Source: Bacillus alkalicellulosilyticus (GTDB lineage Bacteria; Bacillota; Bacilli; Bacillales; Bacillaceae_F). From it: a DNA stretch of 64,000 nt. The notes beneath the pieces were generated by a model. That model was not told where the DNA came from, did not search any database, and saw only the letters and a list, made by a program, of their open reading frames with translations. The position numbers and the translations under genes are program-made. Positions 1-15,026 of the stretch are shown here, one piece after another. The stretch's first letter is position 1, and every line of letters starts with the position of its first letter. The stretch spans positions 9,008 to 73,007 of the forward strand of contig NZ_KV917381.1 in the NCBI RefSeq assembly GCF_002019795.1. Reading direction: 5' to 3'.

Positions 1-4572
<4,572 letters not shown>

Positions 4573-4598
4573 CTATAAATAAGACGAAGATTGACTAC

Positions 4599-4618
4599 AA
4601 TGCATACTATCTAGTTTT
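4599..4618 (+). other. 3' arm of 23S precursor processing stem
   Basis: AATGCATACTATCTAGTTTT pairs with 1502-1522 upstream of the 23S gene (13 bp, one bulge, then 7 bp), enclosing the 23S precursor for RNase III-type cleavage. Confidence 0.7.
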
Positions 4619-4654
4619 GAGAGATCACGTAAGTGATGTTTCAATTACATAAGG

Positions 4655-4770
<116 letters not shown>

Positions 4771-4776
4771 TGAGAT

Positions 4777-4808
4777 AAAGTACACTTCAATTGAAGTGTA
4801 CTTTTTTT
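4777..4808 (+). terminator. rrn operon terminator
   Basis: A perfect 28-nt palindrome (AAAGTACACTTCAA with TTGAAGTGTACTTT, 4777-4804) runs into a T tract ending at 4808. It is an intrinsic terminator seven bases after the 5S gene. Confidence 0.95.
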
Positions 4809-4862
4809 ATGTTCACTAGAGATTTGACTAAGACAGATACTTAACAAAATAACAAAAAAAAT

Positions 4863-5132
4863 AACCGTTCCCATAACAGAGAGGAAAGCAGAACGAGCGG
4901 TAATCGATGCAAGGGAACCATGCCCGATTTATAAAGAAAAGGAGTACTGTCGGTAACGGAGATTAATGAACCGTGCCCGAAGCCAAGGAAAAATCAGCCT
5001 CAGCGGTAACGGAAATCAATGAACCGTGCCCGAAGCCGAGAGAAAAACATCCTCCCCAGTAACGGAACCAATAGAACCAATAGATCCATTCCCATATCCA
5101 AGAGAAAAGCACTCCCTACGGTAACGAAATTG
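4863..5132 (+). repeat. degenerate 53-bp tandem repeat, five units
   Basis: Five units start at 4863, 4916, 4969, 5022 and 5084. The first three are exactly 53 bp; the fourth is 62 bp because AACCAATAG is repeated at its end (53 + 9); the last is partial (about 49 bp). Unit consensus begins AACCGTGCCCGAAGCC, has an A-rich middle (GAGAAAA), and ends CGGTAACGGAAATCAATG. Units 3 and 4 are most alike; units 1 and 5 are most diverged. Across each junction GGtaACGG can fold on CCGTgCC of the next unit. The period is not a multiple of three and there is no open frame, so it is probably not coding. Function unknown. Confidence 0.85.
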
Positions 5133-5348
5133 CCCCACATTTAACCAAAACTATCAATAATTCTATTTATATTTGACACGTTTCTTCAAGATACACCAAC
5201 CTTCTGTGAAAGTGTAAACATTGTCGATCATCTCTACTAGAAACTTAAAAGGAATTGAAGAGTTAATCTCGAAAATAGTAAATAGTAAGATACGTCCGAA
5301 ACTCGAATGAAACCATTCAAATGGGCAATAATAGCTGATGTGTTCTGA

Positions 5349-5377
5349 TTGCGAAACGGATTTTTTTTATTTATAAT
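5349..5377 (+). promoter_or_regulatory. sigma-A promoter of the ctsR operon
   Basis: TTGCGA (5349-5354), a 17-bp spacer, then a perfect TATAAT (5372-5377). The predicted start near 5384 lies just before the CtsR operator, the usual arrangement for this operon. Confidence 0.85.
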
Positions 5378-5390
5378 GAAGATATATTAA

Positions 5391-5407
5391 AGTCAAAGAT
5401 AGTCAAA
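5391..5407 (+). promoter_or_regulatory. CtsR operator
   Basis: AGTCAAAGATAGTCAAA is a direct heptad repeat with 3-bp spacing, matching the CtsR box (RGTCAAA NAN RGTCAAA). A third partial copy (GTCAAG) follows. It sits just downstream of the promoter, so bound CtsR would block initiation; this implies autoregulation and heat-shock induction. Confidence 0.9.
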
Positions 5408-5431
5408 GTCAAGAGGAGGGAGGCTTTGTGA

Positions 5432-5899
5432 ATGCGTAATATATCTGATGTTATTGAAGAATATTTAAAAGCGGTATTAGGTAGAAGTGATCAGGATTTA
5501 ATTGAGGTAAAAAGAAGCGAACTTGCCAAGAGGTTTCAATGTGTACCCTCACAAATAAATTATGTGATTAGTACTAGATTTACGATAGAAAAAGGGTATG
5601 TCGTTGAAAGCAAACGTGGTGGAGGCGGATATATTCGTATTATAAAAGTTGAAACTCATGATAAAGTTCATCTCTTAGAACAGATGATTCACTTAATGGG
5701 TGAACGTATTAGTCAAGCAACAGCTGAAGATATCATTAAAAGACTCTATGAGGAAGAAGCAATTTCAAAAAGAGAAGCTACACTACTGTTTAGTGTTATT
5801 GACCGGCAATTATACAATACTGTAGCCGTTCACAGAGATTTTATTAGAGCGAATATTTTAAGGTCAATGTTAAATACGTTAAAAATTAAAGATTCATAA
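5432..5899 (+). CDS. ctsR: CtsR, class III heat-shock repressor
   Basis: Represses the clp heat-shock genes by binding tandem heptads, and is inactivated by heat and by McsA/McsB. The 155 residues match the family length. The N-terminal winged helix-turn-helix carries CVPSQINYVISTRF (about residues 37-50) and the glycine-rich wing KRGGGGYIRI (61-70), with the DNA-contacting arginine at 62 and the thermosensing glycine loop 63-66 intact. The C-terminal half is the dimerisation and degradation domain. ATG at 5432 follows AGGAGGG; a GTG at 5428 would hit a stop after three codons. First gene of ctsR-mcsA-mcsB-clpC, with its own operator upstream. Confidence 0.97.
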   Translation: MRNISDVIEEYLKAVLGRSDQDLIEVKRSELAKRFQCVPSQINYVISTRFTIEKGYVVESKRGGGGYIRIIKVETHDKVHLLEQMIHLMGERISQATAEDIIKRLYEEEAISKREATLLFSVIDRQLYNTVAVHRDFIRANILRSMLNTLKIKDS

Positions 5900-5934
5900 A
5901 CCTAATACAATGGGTGGAGAGAAGGTGAACAAAA

Positions 5935-6465
5935 ATGAAATGTCAAGAATGCAATGAAAGACCTGCAACATTGCATTTTACAAAAATAATAAACGGTGAG
6001 AAAACGGAATTTCATATTTGTGAGCATTGTGCCCGAGAAAAAGGTGAATATAACCCAGGGTCAAATAGTTTTTCAATACATCAGTTACTCTCAGGGCTAT
6101 TAAATTATGAACAACCATTAGCAAAAGGGACACCGCCTAAAACGGCAGCACCGTTAACTTGTTCAAAGTGTAAAACAACATATGAACAATTTGTTAGAAC
6201 GGGAAGGTTTGGTTGCGCTCAGTGTTACGAGTCCTTTGCAGTAAAACTAGACCCCGTATTGAAAAGGGTGCACGGCGGCAACCATACTCATGGTGGGAAA
6301 ATACCTAAACGAATAGGTGGAAGTCTCCAAGTACGAAAGAAAATTGAAATGTTAAAAGAAGCACTAAGATTTCATATAGAAAAAGAGGAATTTGAGCAAG
6401 CCGCAATTATAAGAGATCAAATCCGCTCTCTCCAACAAACGATACAAGATAAGGGGGAGGGATAA
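5935..6465 (+). CDS. mcsA: McsA, activator of the McsB arginine kinase
   Basis: Zinc-binding adaptor that activates McsB and helps control CtsR and ClpC. The protein has 176 residues. Four CxxC pairs are visible (residues 3-6, CEHC near 29-32, CSKC near 78-81, CAQC near 96-99), which would bind two zinc ions. A UVR motif lies in the charged C-terminal coiled segment (about 135-170). ATG 5935 has GAGAAGGTGA seven bases upstream. It is 35 bp after ctsR and 2 bp before mcsB. Confidence 0.96.
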   Translation: MKCQECNERPATLHFTKIINGEKTEFHICEHCAREKGEYNPGSNSFSIHQLLSGLLNYEQPLAKGTPPKTAAPLTCSKCKTTYEQFVRTGRFGCAQCYESFAVKLDPVLKRVHGGNHTHGGKIPKRIGGSLQVRKKIEMLKEALRFHIEKEEFEQAAIIRDQIRSLQQTIQDKGEG

Positions 6466-6467
6466 AA

Positions 6468-7535
6468 ATGTCTTTAGAGCGTTTTATTAGTGACGCGTTA
6501 AGCCCATGGATGAAGAAAAATGGTCCCGATTCGGATATTGTTCTTAGTAGCAGAATAAGATTAGCAAGAAACCTTAAAGACAATATCTTTCCTTTGTTAG
6601 CAACGATGGAGGAATCTGAGCAAGTAGTTAATGTTATTGGTGAAAAATTAACACAGGAAAACAATTCAGCAATTGGAGAACTGGAACTTCTGCATATGGA
6701 CCAAATGAAAACAAATGAAAAAAAGGTTTTGGTCGAAAAGCATCTAATTAGTCCACAACTAGCTAATGAATCAAAACATGGTGCCGTTCTTCTTAGTGAA
6801 GACGAGTCAGTAAGTGTTATGGTCAATGAAGAAGACCATCTTAGAATTCAATGTTTGTTTTCAGGTTTTCAATTAACAAATGGCTTGGAGTTTACCAATG
6901 AGCTGGATGATTGGATCGAACAAAAAATCACTTATGCCTTTGATGAAAAGCACGGATATTTAACGAGTTGTCCAACAAACGTAGGTACAGGGTTACGTGC
7001 TTCTGTGATGATGCACTTACCTGCATTGGTTCTCACGCAACAGCTTACCAGGATATTACCTGCTATAAATCAATTAGGTTTAGTAGTAAGAGGAATATAT
7101 GGTGAAGGTAGTGAAGCCCTTGGAAACCTATTTCAAATATCTAACCAAATTACGTTGGGTAAATCTGAGCAGGATATCGTTGAAGATTTAGCTGGAGTTG
7201 TTTCTCAACTCATTCAAAAAGAAAGAGCAGCTAGAGATATGTTGCTTCAGTCTTCTAAATTAAAAGTAGAAGACCGGGTTTATCGTTCTTATGGAATATT
7301 AGCCTATAATCGAATCATAGAGTCAAAAGAAGCAGCTCAAAGATTATCAGATGTTCGATTAGGAATAGATTTAGGTTTAATAAAGGGAATTTCAGGAAAT
7401 ATATTGAATGAACTTATGATACTAACTCAGCCTGGATTTTTACAACAGTTTGCAGGGGAAACGTTATCCCCTGAACAACGTGATGAACGGAGAGCCGCTC
7501 TCATTCGAGAACGAATTAAACTAGAAATACAGTAG
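6468..7535 (+). CDS. mcsB: McsB, protein arginine kinase
   Basis: Phosphorylates arginines on misfolded or regulatory proteins, marking them for ClpC-ClpP, and inactivates CtsR. The 355 residues have the ATP:guanido phosphotransferase fold: the nucleotide-binding SSRIRLARN segment (27-35), the loop SCPTNVGTG with the conserved cysteine at 168, and a C-terminal RDERRA (338-343) matching the RDxxRA phospho-arginine allosteric site. The start ATG follows GGGGGAGGG and is only 2 bp after the mcsA stop, so translation is probably coupled. Confidence 0.97.
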   Translation: MSLERFISDALSPWMKKNGPDSDIVLSSRIRLARNLKDNIFPLLATMEESEQVVNVIGEKLTQENNSAIGELELLHMDQMKTNEKKVLVEKHLISPQLANESKHGAVLLSEDESVSVMVNEEDHLRIQCLFSGFQLTNGLEFTNELDDWIEQKITYAFDEKHGYLTSCPTNVGTGLRASVMMHLPALVLTQQLTRILPAINQLGLVVRGIYGEGSEALGNLFQISNQITLGKSEQDIVEDLAGVVSQLIQKERAARDMLLQSSKLKVEDRVYRSYGILAYNRIIESKEAAQRLSDVRLGIDLGLIKGISGNILNELMILTQPGFLQQFAGETLSPEQRDERRAALIRERIKLEIQ

Positions 7536-7561
7536 TAATTAAATACGGAGGTGTATCAACT

Positions 7562-10000
7562 ATGATGTTTGGAAGATTTACTGAAAGAGCTCAGAAAGTG
7601 TTAGCTTTAGCACAGGAGGAAGCAATTCGTCTAGGTCATAATAATATTGGTACAGAACATATTTTATTAGGATTAATTCGCGAAGGTGAAGGGATTGCTG
7701 CAAAAGCATTACAAGCCCTAGGACTAGGTTCAGATAAAATTCAAACGGAAGTAGAAACACTAATTGGAACAGGTCAAGAAGGCTCTAAAACAATTCACTA
7801 CACTCCAAGAGCAAAAAAAGTAATAGAGCTATCAATGGATGAAGCTAGAAAGCTAGGTCATTCTTATGTAGGAACTGAACATATTTTATTAGGTTTAATC
7901 CGTGAAGGTGAAGGCGTAGCAGCAAGAGTTTTAAATAACCTTGGCGTGAGTTTAAATAAAGCGCGTCAACAAGTGCTACAACTTCTAGGGAGCAATGAAG
8001 CTTCTGGATCAAGTCAACAAAGCAATGCATCTCATGCGAATACACCAACGCTAGATAGCCTAGCAAGGGATTTAACAGCAATAGCAAAGGAAGAAGGCTT
8101 AGACCCTGTTATCGGTCGAAGTAAAGAAATTGAGCGTGTTATTCAAGTCTTAAGCCGTAGAACGAAAAACAACCCAGTGCTCATTGGAGAACCTGGTGTT
8201 GGTAAAACAGCGATTGCAGAAGGTTTAGCTCAGTCGATTATCAATAATGAAGTTCCTGAAACACTTAGAGGAAAACGTGTAATGACACTTGATATGGGAA
8301 CTGTAGTTGCAGGAACAAAGTACCGTGGGGAATTTGAAGATCGACTTAAAAAAGTAATGGATGAAATTAGGCAAGCAGGTAATGTTATTTTATTCATAGA
8401 TGAGTTGCACACGCTAATTGGAGCTGGTGGAGCAGAAGGTGCAATTGATGCTTCGAATATTTTAAAGCCTTCATTAGCAAGAGGAGAACTTCAATGTATA
8501 GGGGCAACGACACTCGATGAGTACCGCAAGTATATTGAAAAAGATGCAGCGCTTGAGCGAAGATTTCAACCGATTCAAGTAAATGAGCCGACTCTTGAGG
8601 AGTCTATTCAAATTTTAAAAGGATTACGTGACCGCTATGAAGCTCATCATCGCGTGAAAATAACGGATGAGGCAATTGAAGAATCCGTGAAACTTTCTGA
8701 TCGTTATATTGCAGACCGTTTCCTACCAGATAAAGCGATTGATTTGATTGATGAAGCTGCTTCAAAGGTGAGGTTACGTTCGTATACAGCCCCGCCTAAC
8801 TTAAAAGAGTTAGAGCAAAAGCTTGAAGAAACAAGGAAAGAAAAAGATGCGGCTGTTCAAAGTCAGGAATTTGAAAAAGCAGCGTCGTTACGTGACAGTG
8901 AGCAACGTCTTCGTGAAGAATTAGATGGAATGAAAAATGAGTGGAAGAAAAAACAAGGGCAAGAAAATACAGAAGTTGCAGTAGATGATATTGCTCAAGT
9001 TGTGGCAAGTTGGACAGGAATCCCTGTCTCCAAGCTAGCAGAAGAGGAAACAGCACGATTACTTCGTATGGAAGAAATTTTACACAAACGTGTCATTGGG
9101 CAAGAAGAAGCGGTTAAATCCATTTCTAAAGCCGTTCGACGCGCTCGTGCAGGCTTAAAAGATCCAAAGCGTCCAATTGGTTCATTCATTTTCCTAGGGC
9201 CAACTGGGGTAGGTAAGACGGAATTAGCAAGGGCCGTTGCTGAAACTCTATTTGGTGATGAAGATTCAGTCATTCGAATTGATATGTCAGAGTATATGGA
9301 AAAACATGCAACAAGTAGACTTGTAGGTTCTCCTCCTGGCTATGTAGGGCATGAAGAAGGTGGACAGTTAACAGAGAAAGTTCGCCGTCGTCCATACTCA
9401 GTTATTTTGTTAGATGAAATTGAAAAGGCGCATCCAGAAGTATTTAATATATTACTACAAGTATTAGAAGATGGACGTTTGACAGATTCTAAAGGAAGAA
9501 CCGTTGATTTTAGAAACACAGCGATTATCATGACTTCTAACGTCGGTGCTAGTACATTACGTAGAAATAAGTTCCTAGGGTTTGCAGTTGAAGGTGAGAA
9601 TCATGAGTATAAGGATATGAAGGACAAAGTGATGGGTGAATTAAAGAATTCGTTCCGTCCTGAATTCCTAAACCGTATTGATGAAATAATTGTGTTCCAT
9701 TCTTTAGACAAAAAGCATGTTCGTGAAATCATTACACTCATGGCTGACCAGCTTAAGAAACGTTTAACCGAGCAAGGAATCGAGTTAGAGTTAACTGATG
9801 CAGCGTTAGATAAAATAACGGATGAAGGTTATGATGAAGAGTATGGCGCAAGGCCATTACGTCGTGCGTTACAGAAGCAAGTCGAAGACCGGCTTTCTGA
9901 AGAGCTGTTAAAAGGAACCATATTAAAAGGACAACGTGCAGTCATTGACGTTAATGATGGGGAACTAACAGTCGTCACTCAGGAAAACGCACAGGTGTAA
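7562..10000 (+). CDS. clpC: ClpC, AAA+ unfoldase of ClpCP
   Basis: Unfolds proteins for degradation by ClpP, including arginine-phosphorylated and MecA-delivered substrates. The 812 residues begin with two Clp N-terminal repeats (about 1-150; the [14 protein letters not shown] motif occurs twice). AAA-1 follows with Walker A GEPGVGKT at 209-216, then the coiled-coil middle domain with a UVR-like segment (about 410-490). AAA-2 has GPTGVGKT at 546-553 and Walker [18 protein letters not shown] at 7562/7565 follows GGAGGTG. Last gene of the heat-shock operon, with a terminator just after it. Confidence 0.98.
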   Translation: MMFGRFTERAQKVLALAQEEAIRLGHNNIGTEHILLGLIREGEGIAAKALQALGLGSDKIQTEVETLIGTGQEGSKTIHYTPRAKKVIELSMDEARKLGHSYVGTEHILLGLIREGEGVAARVLNNLGVSLNKARQQVLQLLGSNEASGSSQQSNASHANTPTLDSLARDLTAIAKEEGLDPVIGRSKEIERVIQVLSRRTKNNPVLIGEPGVGKTAIAEGLAQSIINNEVPETLRGKRVMTLDMGTVVAGTKYRGEFEDRLKKVMDEIRQAGNVILFIDELHTLIGAGGAEGAIDASNILKPSLARGELQCIGATTLDEYRKYIEKDAALERRFQPIQVNEPTLEESIQILKGLRDRYEAHHRVKITDEAIEESVKLSDRYIADRFLPDKAIDLIDEAASKVRLRSYTAPPNLKELEQKLEETRKEKDAAVQSQEFEKAASLRDSEQRLREELDGMKNEWKKKQGQENTEVAVDDIAQVVASWTGIPVSKLAEEETARLLRMEEILHKRVIGQEEAVKSISKAVRRARAGLKDPKRPIGSFIFLGPTGVGKTELARAVAETLFGDEDSVIRIDMSEYMEKHATSRLVGSPPGYVGHEEGGQLTEKVRRRPYSVILLDEIEKAHPEVFNILLQVLEDGRLTDSKGRTVDFRNTAIIMTSNVGASTLRRNKFLGFAVEGENHEYKDMKDKVMGELKNSFRPEFLNRIDEIIVFHSLDKKHVREIITLMADQLKKRLTEQGIELELTDAALDKITDEGYDEEYGARPLRRALQKQVEDRLSEELLKGTILKGQRAVIDVNDGELTVVTQENAQV

Positions 10001-10007
10001 AATCCAT

Positions 10008-10037
10008 GCCGGAGGATTGTAATACCTCCGGCTTTTT
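10008..10037 (+). terminator. terminator after clpC
   Basis: An 8-bp GC-rich stem, GCCGGAGG (10008-10015) with CCTCCGGC (10025-10032), is followed by five T. It closes the ctsR-clpC operon. Confidence 0.92.
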
Positions 10038-10133
10038 ACCCATATACTAGATAGTATGACCTTTCTGTTCTTCTTTACCGCTTTATCATGATACAATTTA
10101 GTTAATTGCAGGTAGAAGAGAGGGAAGGCAGAC

Positions 10134-11510
10134 ATGGCAAAGAAAAAAACAAAATTTATTTGTCAAGAATGCGGGTATGAGTCAACGAAATGGATGGGGA
10201 AATGCCCAGGGTGCCAAAATTGGAACACCATGGTTGAAGAATTCGTAGAGACGAAGACGGATACGAGAAGCCGTTCATTTGTGACTTCTGGTCAAATTAA
10301 TAGTACTGCTCAATCAATCACAAAAGTGGTAAGTGACACAGAAGAACGGATTCATACAGGAATGATTGAACTTAATCGCGTTTTAGGCGGTGGAATAGTT
10401 CCAGGATCTTTAGTTTTAGTTGGAGGCGATCCGGGAATAGGCAAGTCAACGTTATTATTACAGTCTTCTGCCTTACTGGCGCGTCAGGGACATAAAGTAT
10501 TATATATTTCTGGTGAGGAATCAGTAAAACAAACAAAATTGAGGGCCGACCGGTTAGATGCGAGCGCTGATGATTTGTTTGTATTAGCTGAGACTGACCT
10601 TGACTATATCGAAAAAGCGATTAAGGATGTTTCTCCTACGTTAGTTATCATCGATTCGATACAAACGGTATTTCAAGCAGAAATCGCTTCAGCACCAGGA
10701 AGTGTTTCACAAGTTCGAGAATGTACAGCTGCTTTTATGAAAATAGCTAAAACCACAGGTATAGCCATTTTTATCGTAGGCCATGTCACTAAACAAGGTT
10801 CCATTGCTGGACCAAAGTTACTTGAACATATGGTAGATTCGGTTCTTTATTTTGAAGGGGAACGTCATCATACATATCGCATCCTTAGAGCTGTAAAAAA
10901 TCGGTTTGGGTCTACGAATGAAATTGGAATATTTGAAATGAAAGAAGTTGGGCTAGAAGAAGTGAAAAACCCATCTGAAGTCTTTTTAGAAGACCGAACA
11001 GAAGGAGCAGCAGGTTCAACAGTCGTTGCTTCGATGGAAGGAACAAGGCCAGTATTAGTTGAAATTCAAGCACTCGTGTCACCGACTAGTTTTGGGAATC
11101 CAAGACGAATGGCTACGGGTATTGACCATAATCGTGTGTCACTTCTTATGGCTGTTTTAGAAAAAAGAGTAGGTTTGCTTTTACAAACACAAGATGCTTA
11201 TTTAAATGTAGCTGGTGGAGTGCGTTTAGATGAACCAGCTGTCGATTTAGCCATTGCGATTAGTATCGCATCGAGCTTTCGAAACCAAGCGACCAAACCA
11301 ACCGATGTCGTCATCGGTGAAATTGGACTTACGGGAGAAGTGAGACGAATTTCCCGAATCGAACAGCGGATAAATGAGGCAGCAAAACTTGGATTTAAAC
11401 GTGCCATTATTCCTGAGAAAAATATAGGGGGATGGCAATTCCCAGCAGGGATTGAGATTATCGGTGTCTCAACAGTTGAGGATGCATTACATGTAATTCT
11501 AGGAGGATAG
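10134..11510 (+). CDS. radA: RadA/Sms, DNA repair and recombination ATPase
   Basis: RecA-like ring helicase that promotes branch migration of recombination intermediates. In 458 residues: an N-terminal zinc finger (C10, C13, C24, C27), a RecA core with Walker [11 protein letters not shown] (97-106), the RadA-specific KNRFG motif (255-259), and a C-terminal Lon-protease-like domain from about residue 290. ATG 10134 follows an AGAGAGGGAAGG stretch. disA starts 3 bp after its stop, fitting the known functional link of RadA and DisA at stalled forks. No convincing -35 element was found in the gap after clpC, although TACAAT at 10092 could be a -10. Confidence 0.97.
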   Translation: MAKKKTKFICQECGYESTKWMGKCPGCQNWNTMVEEFVETKTDTRSRSFVTSGQINSTAQSITKVVSDTEERIHTGMIELNRVLGGGIVPGSLVLVGGDPGIGKSTLLLQSSALLARQGHKVLYISGEESVKQTKLRADRLDASADDLFVLAETDLDYIEKAIKDVSPTLVIIDSIQTVFQAEIASAPGSVSQVRECTAAFMKIAKTTGIAIFIVGHVTKQGSIAGPKLLEHMVDSVLYFEGERHHTYRILRAVKNRFGSTNEIGIFEMKEVGLEEVKNPSEVFLEDRTEGAAGSTVVASMEGTRPVLVEIQALVSPTSFGNPRRMATGIDHNRVSLLMAVLEKRVGLLLQTQDAYLNVAGGVRLDEPAVDLAIAISIASSFRNQATKPTDVVIGEIGLTGEVRRISRIEQRINEAAKLGFKRAIIPEKNIGGWQFPAGIEIIGVSTVEDALHVILGG

Positions 11511-11513
11511 CGG

Positions 11514-12587
11514 ATGGAAGACCGAAAAAAAGATTTATTTATAGGAGAAGTCTTAAAGTTAGTAGCACCCGGAACGCTACTCCGTGATGGTATAGACAAT
11601 GTTCTTCGTGCAAAAACGGGAGGCCTCATAGTTTTAGGCTATAACCATGAAATGATGAACATTGTTGATGGAGGATTTTATATTAATTGTGAGTTTTCCC
11701 CGGCTTTCTTATATGAATTAGCAAAAATGGATGGAGCCATCATTTTAAGTGAAGATGGGAAACGAATTTTATATGCCAATACACAATTAGTCCCTAATAA
11801 TTCAATTGAGTCAAATGAAACGGGAATTCGTCACCGAACTGCAGAAAGGGTAGCGAAACAAACAGGTAACCTGGTCATTTCAATTTCACAACGTCGAAAT
11901 GTGATTACGCTATATCAAGGTGAAAACCGCTATTCTCTTAAAGACATCGGTGTGATTTTAACTAAAGCTAATCAGGCGATCCAAACATTAGATAAATACA
12001 AATCTGTGTTGGACCAAGGGGTAACGAATTTAGGTGCCCTTGAATTTGAGGAGCTCGTTAGCTTTCATGAAGTAGCCCAAGTCATCCATCGTATCCACAT
12101 GGTGTTAAGAATCAAAAGTGAAATACTTAACTATGTTAATGAGCTAGGAAATGAAGGGCGTCTTATTACGATGCAGCTAAATGAACTAGTAGCTAATATC
12201 GAAAAAGAAGCAATCCTTTTAATTAAGGATTACATTAAAAACAAAGAACAAGATGCATTTGACACATTGAGAGAAATGACAAAATTAGCAAATGAAGAGC
12301 TATTAGATGACCAGGTAATTGTTAAAATGCTCGGGTATTCTAAAACAATGGATTTACAGGAACATACCGTTTCACCACGAGGGTACCGTATACTTCATAA
12401 AATACCACGGTTGCCAACTATCGTAATTGAAAATTTGATTGATACTTACAAAAATCTGAATCATATTATGGTTGCTTCAATCAAAGAGTTAGATGAAGTA
12501 GAAGGCATTGGAGAAGCTAGGGCTAAAATGATTAAAGAAGGACTCAATCGAATTCAAGAACAGCTTTTTATAGACCGCCATATCTAA
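11514..12587 (+). CDS. disA: DisA, c-di-AMP synthase and DNA integrity scanner
   Basis: Octameric diadenylate cyclase that makes c-di-AMP from two ATP and stops on branched DNA. The 357 residues have the DAC domain with DGA (73-75) and RHRTAE (106-111), a helical linker, and a C-terminal helix-hairpin-helix DNA-binding domain ([17 protein letters not shown], about 328-344). ATG 11514 lies 3 bp after radA, with its ribosome site AGGAGG inside the radA 3' end, so the two are translated as a pair. Confidence 0.97.
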   Translation: MEDRKKDLFIGEVLKLVAPGTLLRDGIDNVLRAKTGGLIVLGYNHEMMNIVDGGFYINCEFSPAFLYELAKMDGAIILSEDGKRILYANTQLVPNNSIESNETGIRHRTAERVAKQTGNLVISISQRRNVITLYQGENRYSLKDIGVILTKANQAIQTLDKYKSVLDQGVTNLGALEFEELVSFHEVAQVIHRIHMVLRIKSEILNYVNELGNEGRLITMQLNELVANIEKEAILLIKDYIKNKEQDAFDTLREMTKLANEELLDDQVIVKMLGYSKTMDLQEHTVSPRGYRILHKIPRLPTIVIENLIDTYKNLNHIMVASIKELDEVEGIGEARAKMIKEGLNRIQEQLFIDRHI

Positions 12588-12636
12588 ATAATGTTAGACG
12601 AAAAGTAAAATATTGTGTGAATTGCAGATTGATAGG

Positions 12637-12663
12637 TTGTAAATTAAAATGTTTGTCTATAAT
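12637..12663 (+). promoter_or_regulatory. possible promoter of yacL
   Basis: A perfect TATAAT at 12658-12663 is preceded by TTGTAA at 12637-12642, but the spacing is only 15 bp. The -10 is convincing; the -35 is not. Confidence 0.4.
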
Positions 12664-12684
12664 AAATGAAGGAGGTGAAATAAA

Positions 12685-13776
12685 GTGTTAAAGCGTATAG
12701 TACAATTATTCTTTGTGCTTGTCGGTGGGACATTAGGGTATATGTTTATGCCAGACTTAATACAAGCACTTAATTTTGGTGAAGTACAGAATTGGATTAC
12801 TAGTCCGTATACAGGTGCTATTTTTGGAGCTATTATTTTATACGTTTCTACATTTTGGTTAGCAGATTATATCGTCGGGGTGATGCGTCTTTTAGAAGAG
12901 GCCATTGTAAAAGCCCCCGTAACAGATGTATTATTTGGAACAATCGGTCTTATTTTTGGACTTATCGTAGCATATCTTATTGGCATTCCTCTTAACAATA
13001 TTCAACTACCAGTAGTTAGCACTGTATTACCGATTATCACGATTTTTATTACGTTTTTCCTCGGTTATTTCGGATTTCAAATTGGTTTCAAGAAACGAGT
13101 AGAACTTATTAATTTATTCCCAATAGGAAACAAATCTAGTGGGAAAGACAAGAAAAAAGAATCAGGTGCTTCTTTAAAAATATTAGATACAAGTGTTATT
13201 ATTGATGGAAGAATCGCGGACATATGCAAAACAGGTTTTCTAGAGGGGACTCTTGTCATTCCTGAGTTTGTGCTTGAAGAACTACAGCATATTGCAGATT
13301 CCTCGGATGTTTTAAAAAGAAATCGTGGGAGAAGAGGACTAGATATTTTAAACAAAATTCAAAAAGAGCTACCGATTAAAGTAGAAATTTATGAGGGCGA
13401 TTTTGAAGAAATATCTGAAGTAGACAGCAAGTTAGTTAAACTAGCGAAGCTTACATCTGGCATGGTGGTCACGAACGATTTTAACTTAAATAAAGTATGT
13501 GAGCTACAAGGAGTAGCCGTACTCAACATTAATGATTTAGCAAATGCAGTTAAGCCGGTAGTTCTCCCAGGTGAAGAATTAAATGTTCAGGTCATTAAAG
13601 ACGGGAAAGAACATAACCAAGGCGTTGCTTATCTTGATGATGGAACGATGATTGTCGTTGAAGGTGGGCGCGATTATATCGGAAAAGATATTGATGTTAT
13701 CGTCACAAGTGTGTTACAAACAAGTGCAGGCAGAATGATCTTTGCTAAACCAAAACTGTTAGAGAAAGCATTGTAG
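12685..13776 (+). CDS. yacL: YacL, membrane-anchored PIN-TRAM protein
   Basis: A 363-residue protein with about four N-terminal membrane segments (within residues 5-135), a cytoplasmic PIN nuclease-like domain starting near 164 (LKILDTSVIIDGRI, with acidic residues D168 and D174) and a C-terminal TRAM domain (about 290-350), suggesting an RNA-linked role. The substrate in Bacillus is not established to my knowledge. GTG 12685 follows AAGGAGGTGA. The gene lies between disA and ispD as in B. subtilis. Confidence 0.93.
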   Translation: MLKRIVQLFFVLVGGTLGYMFMPDLIQALNFGEVQNWITSPYTGAIFGAIILYVSTFWLADYIVGVMRLLEEAIVKAPVTDVLFGTIGLIFGLIVAYLIGIPLNNIQLPVVSTVLPIITIFITFFLGYFGFQIGFKKRVELINLFPIGNKSSGKDKKKESGASLKILDTSVIIDGRIADICKTGFLEGTLVIPEFVLEELQHIADSSDVLKRNRGRRGLDILNKIQKELPIKVEIYEGDFEEISEVDSKLVKLAKLTSGMVVTNDFNLNKVCELQGVAVLNINDLANAVKPVVLPGEELNVQVIKDGKEHNQGVAYLDDGTMIVVEGGRDYIGKDIDVIVTSVLQTSAGRMIFAKPKLLEKAL

Positions 13777-13791
13777 ATTGGGTGAGAAATA

Positions 13792-14472
13792 ATGGAATAT
13801 TCGGTTGTCATCCCTGCTGCGGGCCAAGGAAAGCGCATGGGCGCAGGTAAGAACAAACAATTTATAGAAATTGCTAATATACCAGTGATCATTCATACGA
13901 TTTCGGTATTTCAGCAAGATAGCAATTGTAGTTCTATCATCGTCGTCGCTAACCAAGAAGAACTAGCATTTATGACGCAATTAATAAAAGAGTATAATCT
14001 TACTAAGGTAACTCGAGTCATTCCAGGTGGCAGTGAGAGGCAATTTAGTGTTGAACAAGGGATAGTAACTCTTCAAAAAGAGGGCATCGTCTTAATACAT
14101 GATGGTGCTCGTCCTTTTATTTCACATGAGCATATTCAAGCGGTGGCAGAGAAAGCGGCTGCGGTTGGTGCTGCTGTTGTTGGTGTTCCTGTTAAAGATA
14201 CAGTAAAGCGGGTGAACCAACAATCGTTGATCGAAGAAACAGTGGAGCGTTCTAGCTTGTGGGCTATCCAAACCCCACAAGCTTTTCGTCTGTCTGTTAT
14301 TAAGGATGCACACGCAAAAGCAAAGGTTGAAGGATTCCTTGGTACAGATGATGCTAGTTTAGTGGAACGGTATGGACAAGCTGTTGCGATCGTAAAAGGA
14401 GATTATTTGAATATGAAATTGACTACACCTGAAGATTTACTCTTTGCAGAAGCCATCTTATCGAAAAAGTGA
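13792..14472 (+). CDS. ispD: IspD, MEP cytidylyltransferase
   Basis: Third step of the non-mevalonate isoprenoid pathway: couples CTP to 2-C-methyl-D-erythritol 4-phosphate. The 226 residues match the family. The N-terminal nucleotide-binding loop is [17 protein letters not shown] (8-24); HDGARPFI (about 103-110) and the substrate segment near [16 protein letters not shown] follow. ATG 13792 is 15 bp after yacL, and ispF follows 10 bp after its stop, so the two consecutive MEP-pathway enzymes are co-transcribed. Confidence 0.97.
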   Translation: MEYSVVIPAAGQGKRMGAGKNKQFIEIANIPVIIHTISVFQQDSNCSSIIVVANQEELAFMTQLIKEYNLTKVTRVIPGGSERQFSVEQGIVTLQKEGIVLIHDGARPFISHEHIQAVAEKAAAVGAAVVGVPVKDTVKRVNQQSLIEETVERSSLWAIQTPQAFRLSVIKDAHAKAKVEGFLGTDDASLVERYGQAVAIVKGDYLNMKLTTPEDLLFAEAILSKK

Positions 14473-14482
14473 GGAGAGAAAC

Positions 14483-14959
14483 ATGTTTAGAATTGGACAA
14501 GGATTTGATGTGCACCAGCTAGTAGAAGGTCGTCCGTTACTACTTGGTGGAATAGAAATTGAATATGAAAAAGGATTACTAGGACATTCAGATGCAGATG
14601 TGTTATTACATACGATTGCGGATGCGGCATTAGGAGCGATTGGTGAAGGAGATATCGGAAAACACTTTCCTGATACGGATCCCACCTTTAAGGATGCAGA
14701 TTCAGCAAAATTATTACAGCATGTATGGACACTAGTGAAAGAAAAAGGGTTTCAACTTGGAAACATCGATTGTACGATTATTGCTCAGCAACCTAAAATG
14801 GCTCCACATATAGAAGCTATGAGGGAACGAATTGCTTTTCTTTTAGAGGCAGACGTTTCTCAGGTTAATGTAAAAGCAACGACAACTGAAAAATTAGGTT
14901 TTACTGGTCGAGGAGAAGGGATTGCTTCTCAAGCTGTTATCTTATTAGTTCAGGCTTGA
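14483..14959 (+). CDS. ispF: IspF, MEcPP synthase
   Basis: Cyclises CDP-methylerythritol 2-phosphate to 2-C-methyl-D-erythritol 2,4-cyclodiphosphate. The 158 residues equal the B. subtilis length. The zinc site GFDVHQL (about D8, H10) and [12 protein letters not shown] (H42 region) are intact, as is the C-terminal [14 protein letters not shown] motif. The frame opens earlier, but ATG 14483 has GAGGAGAG at the right distance and gives the family N-terminus ([11 protein letters not shown]). Confidence 0.97.
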   Translation: MFRIGQGFDVHQLVEGRPLLLGGIEIEYEKGLLGHSDADVLLHTIADAALGAIGEGDIGKHFPDTDPTFKDADSAKLLQHVWTLVKEKGFQLGNIDCTIIAQQPKMAPHIEAMRERIAFLLEADVSQVNVKATTTEKLGFTGRGEGIASQAVILLVQA

Positions 14960-15026
14960 CCATTGCCTAACAGTTGTCAATAATAAAAGGAATAGTTCAA
15001 GTTTTAGAAATGGAAGGTGTATGAAC

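Larger units (their letters stand above)
5133..5431 (+). other. ctsR upstream region
   Basis: AT-rich intergenic sequence between the tandem repeat and ctsR. I see no gene in it. Its last 85 bases hold the promoter, the CtsR operator and the ctsR ribosome binding site, each listed separately. Confidence 0.7.

Noticed and set aside
4863-5132. CRISPR array
   Set aside because: Units are 53 bp, degenerate and contiguous with no unique spacers, and no cas genes are nearby.
6407-6826. 139-codon antisense frame over mcsA/mcsB
   Set aside because: It is the shadow of well-supported coding sequence, with no promoter or ribosome site.
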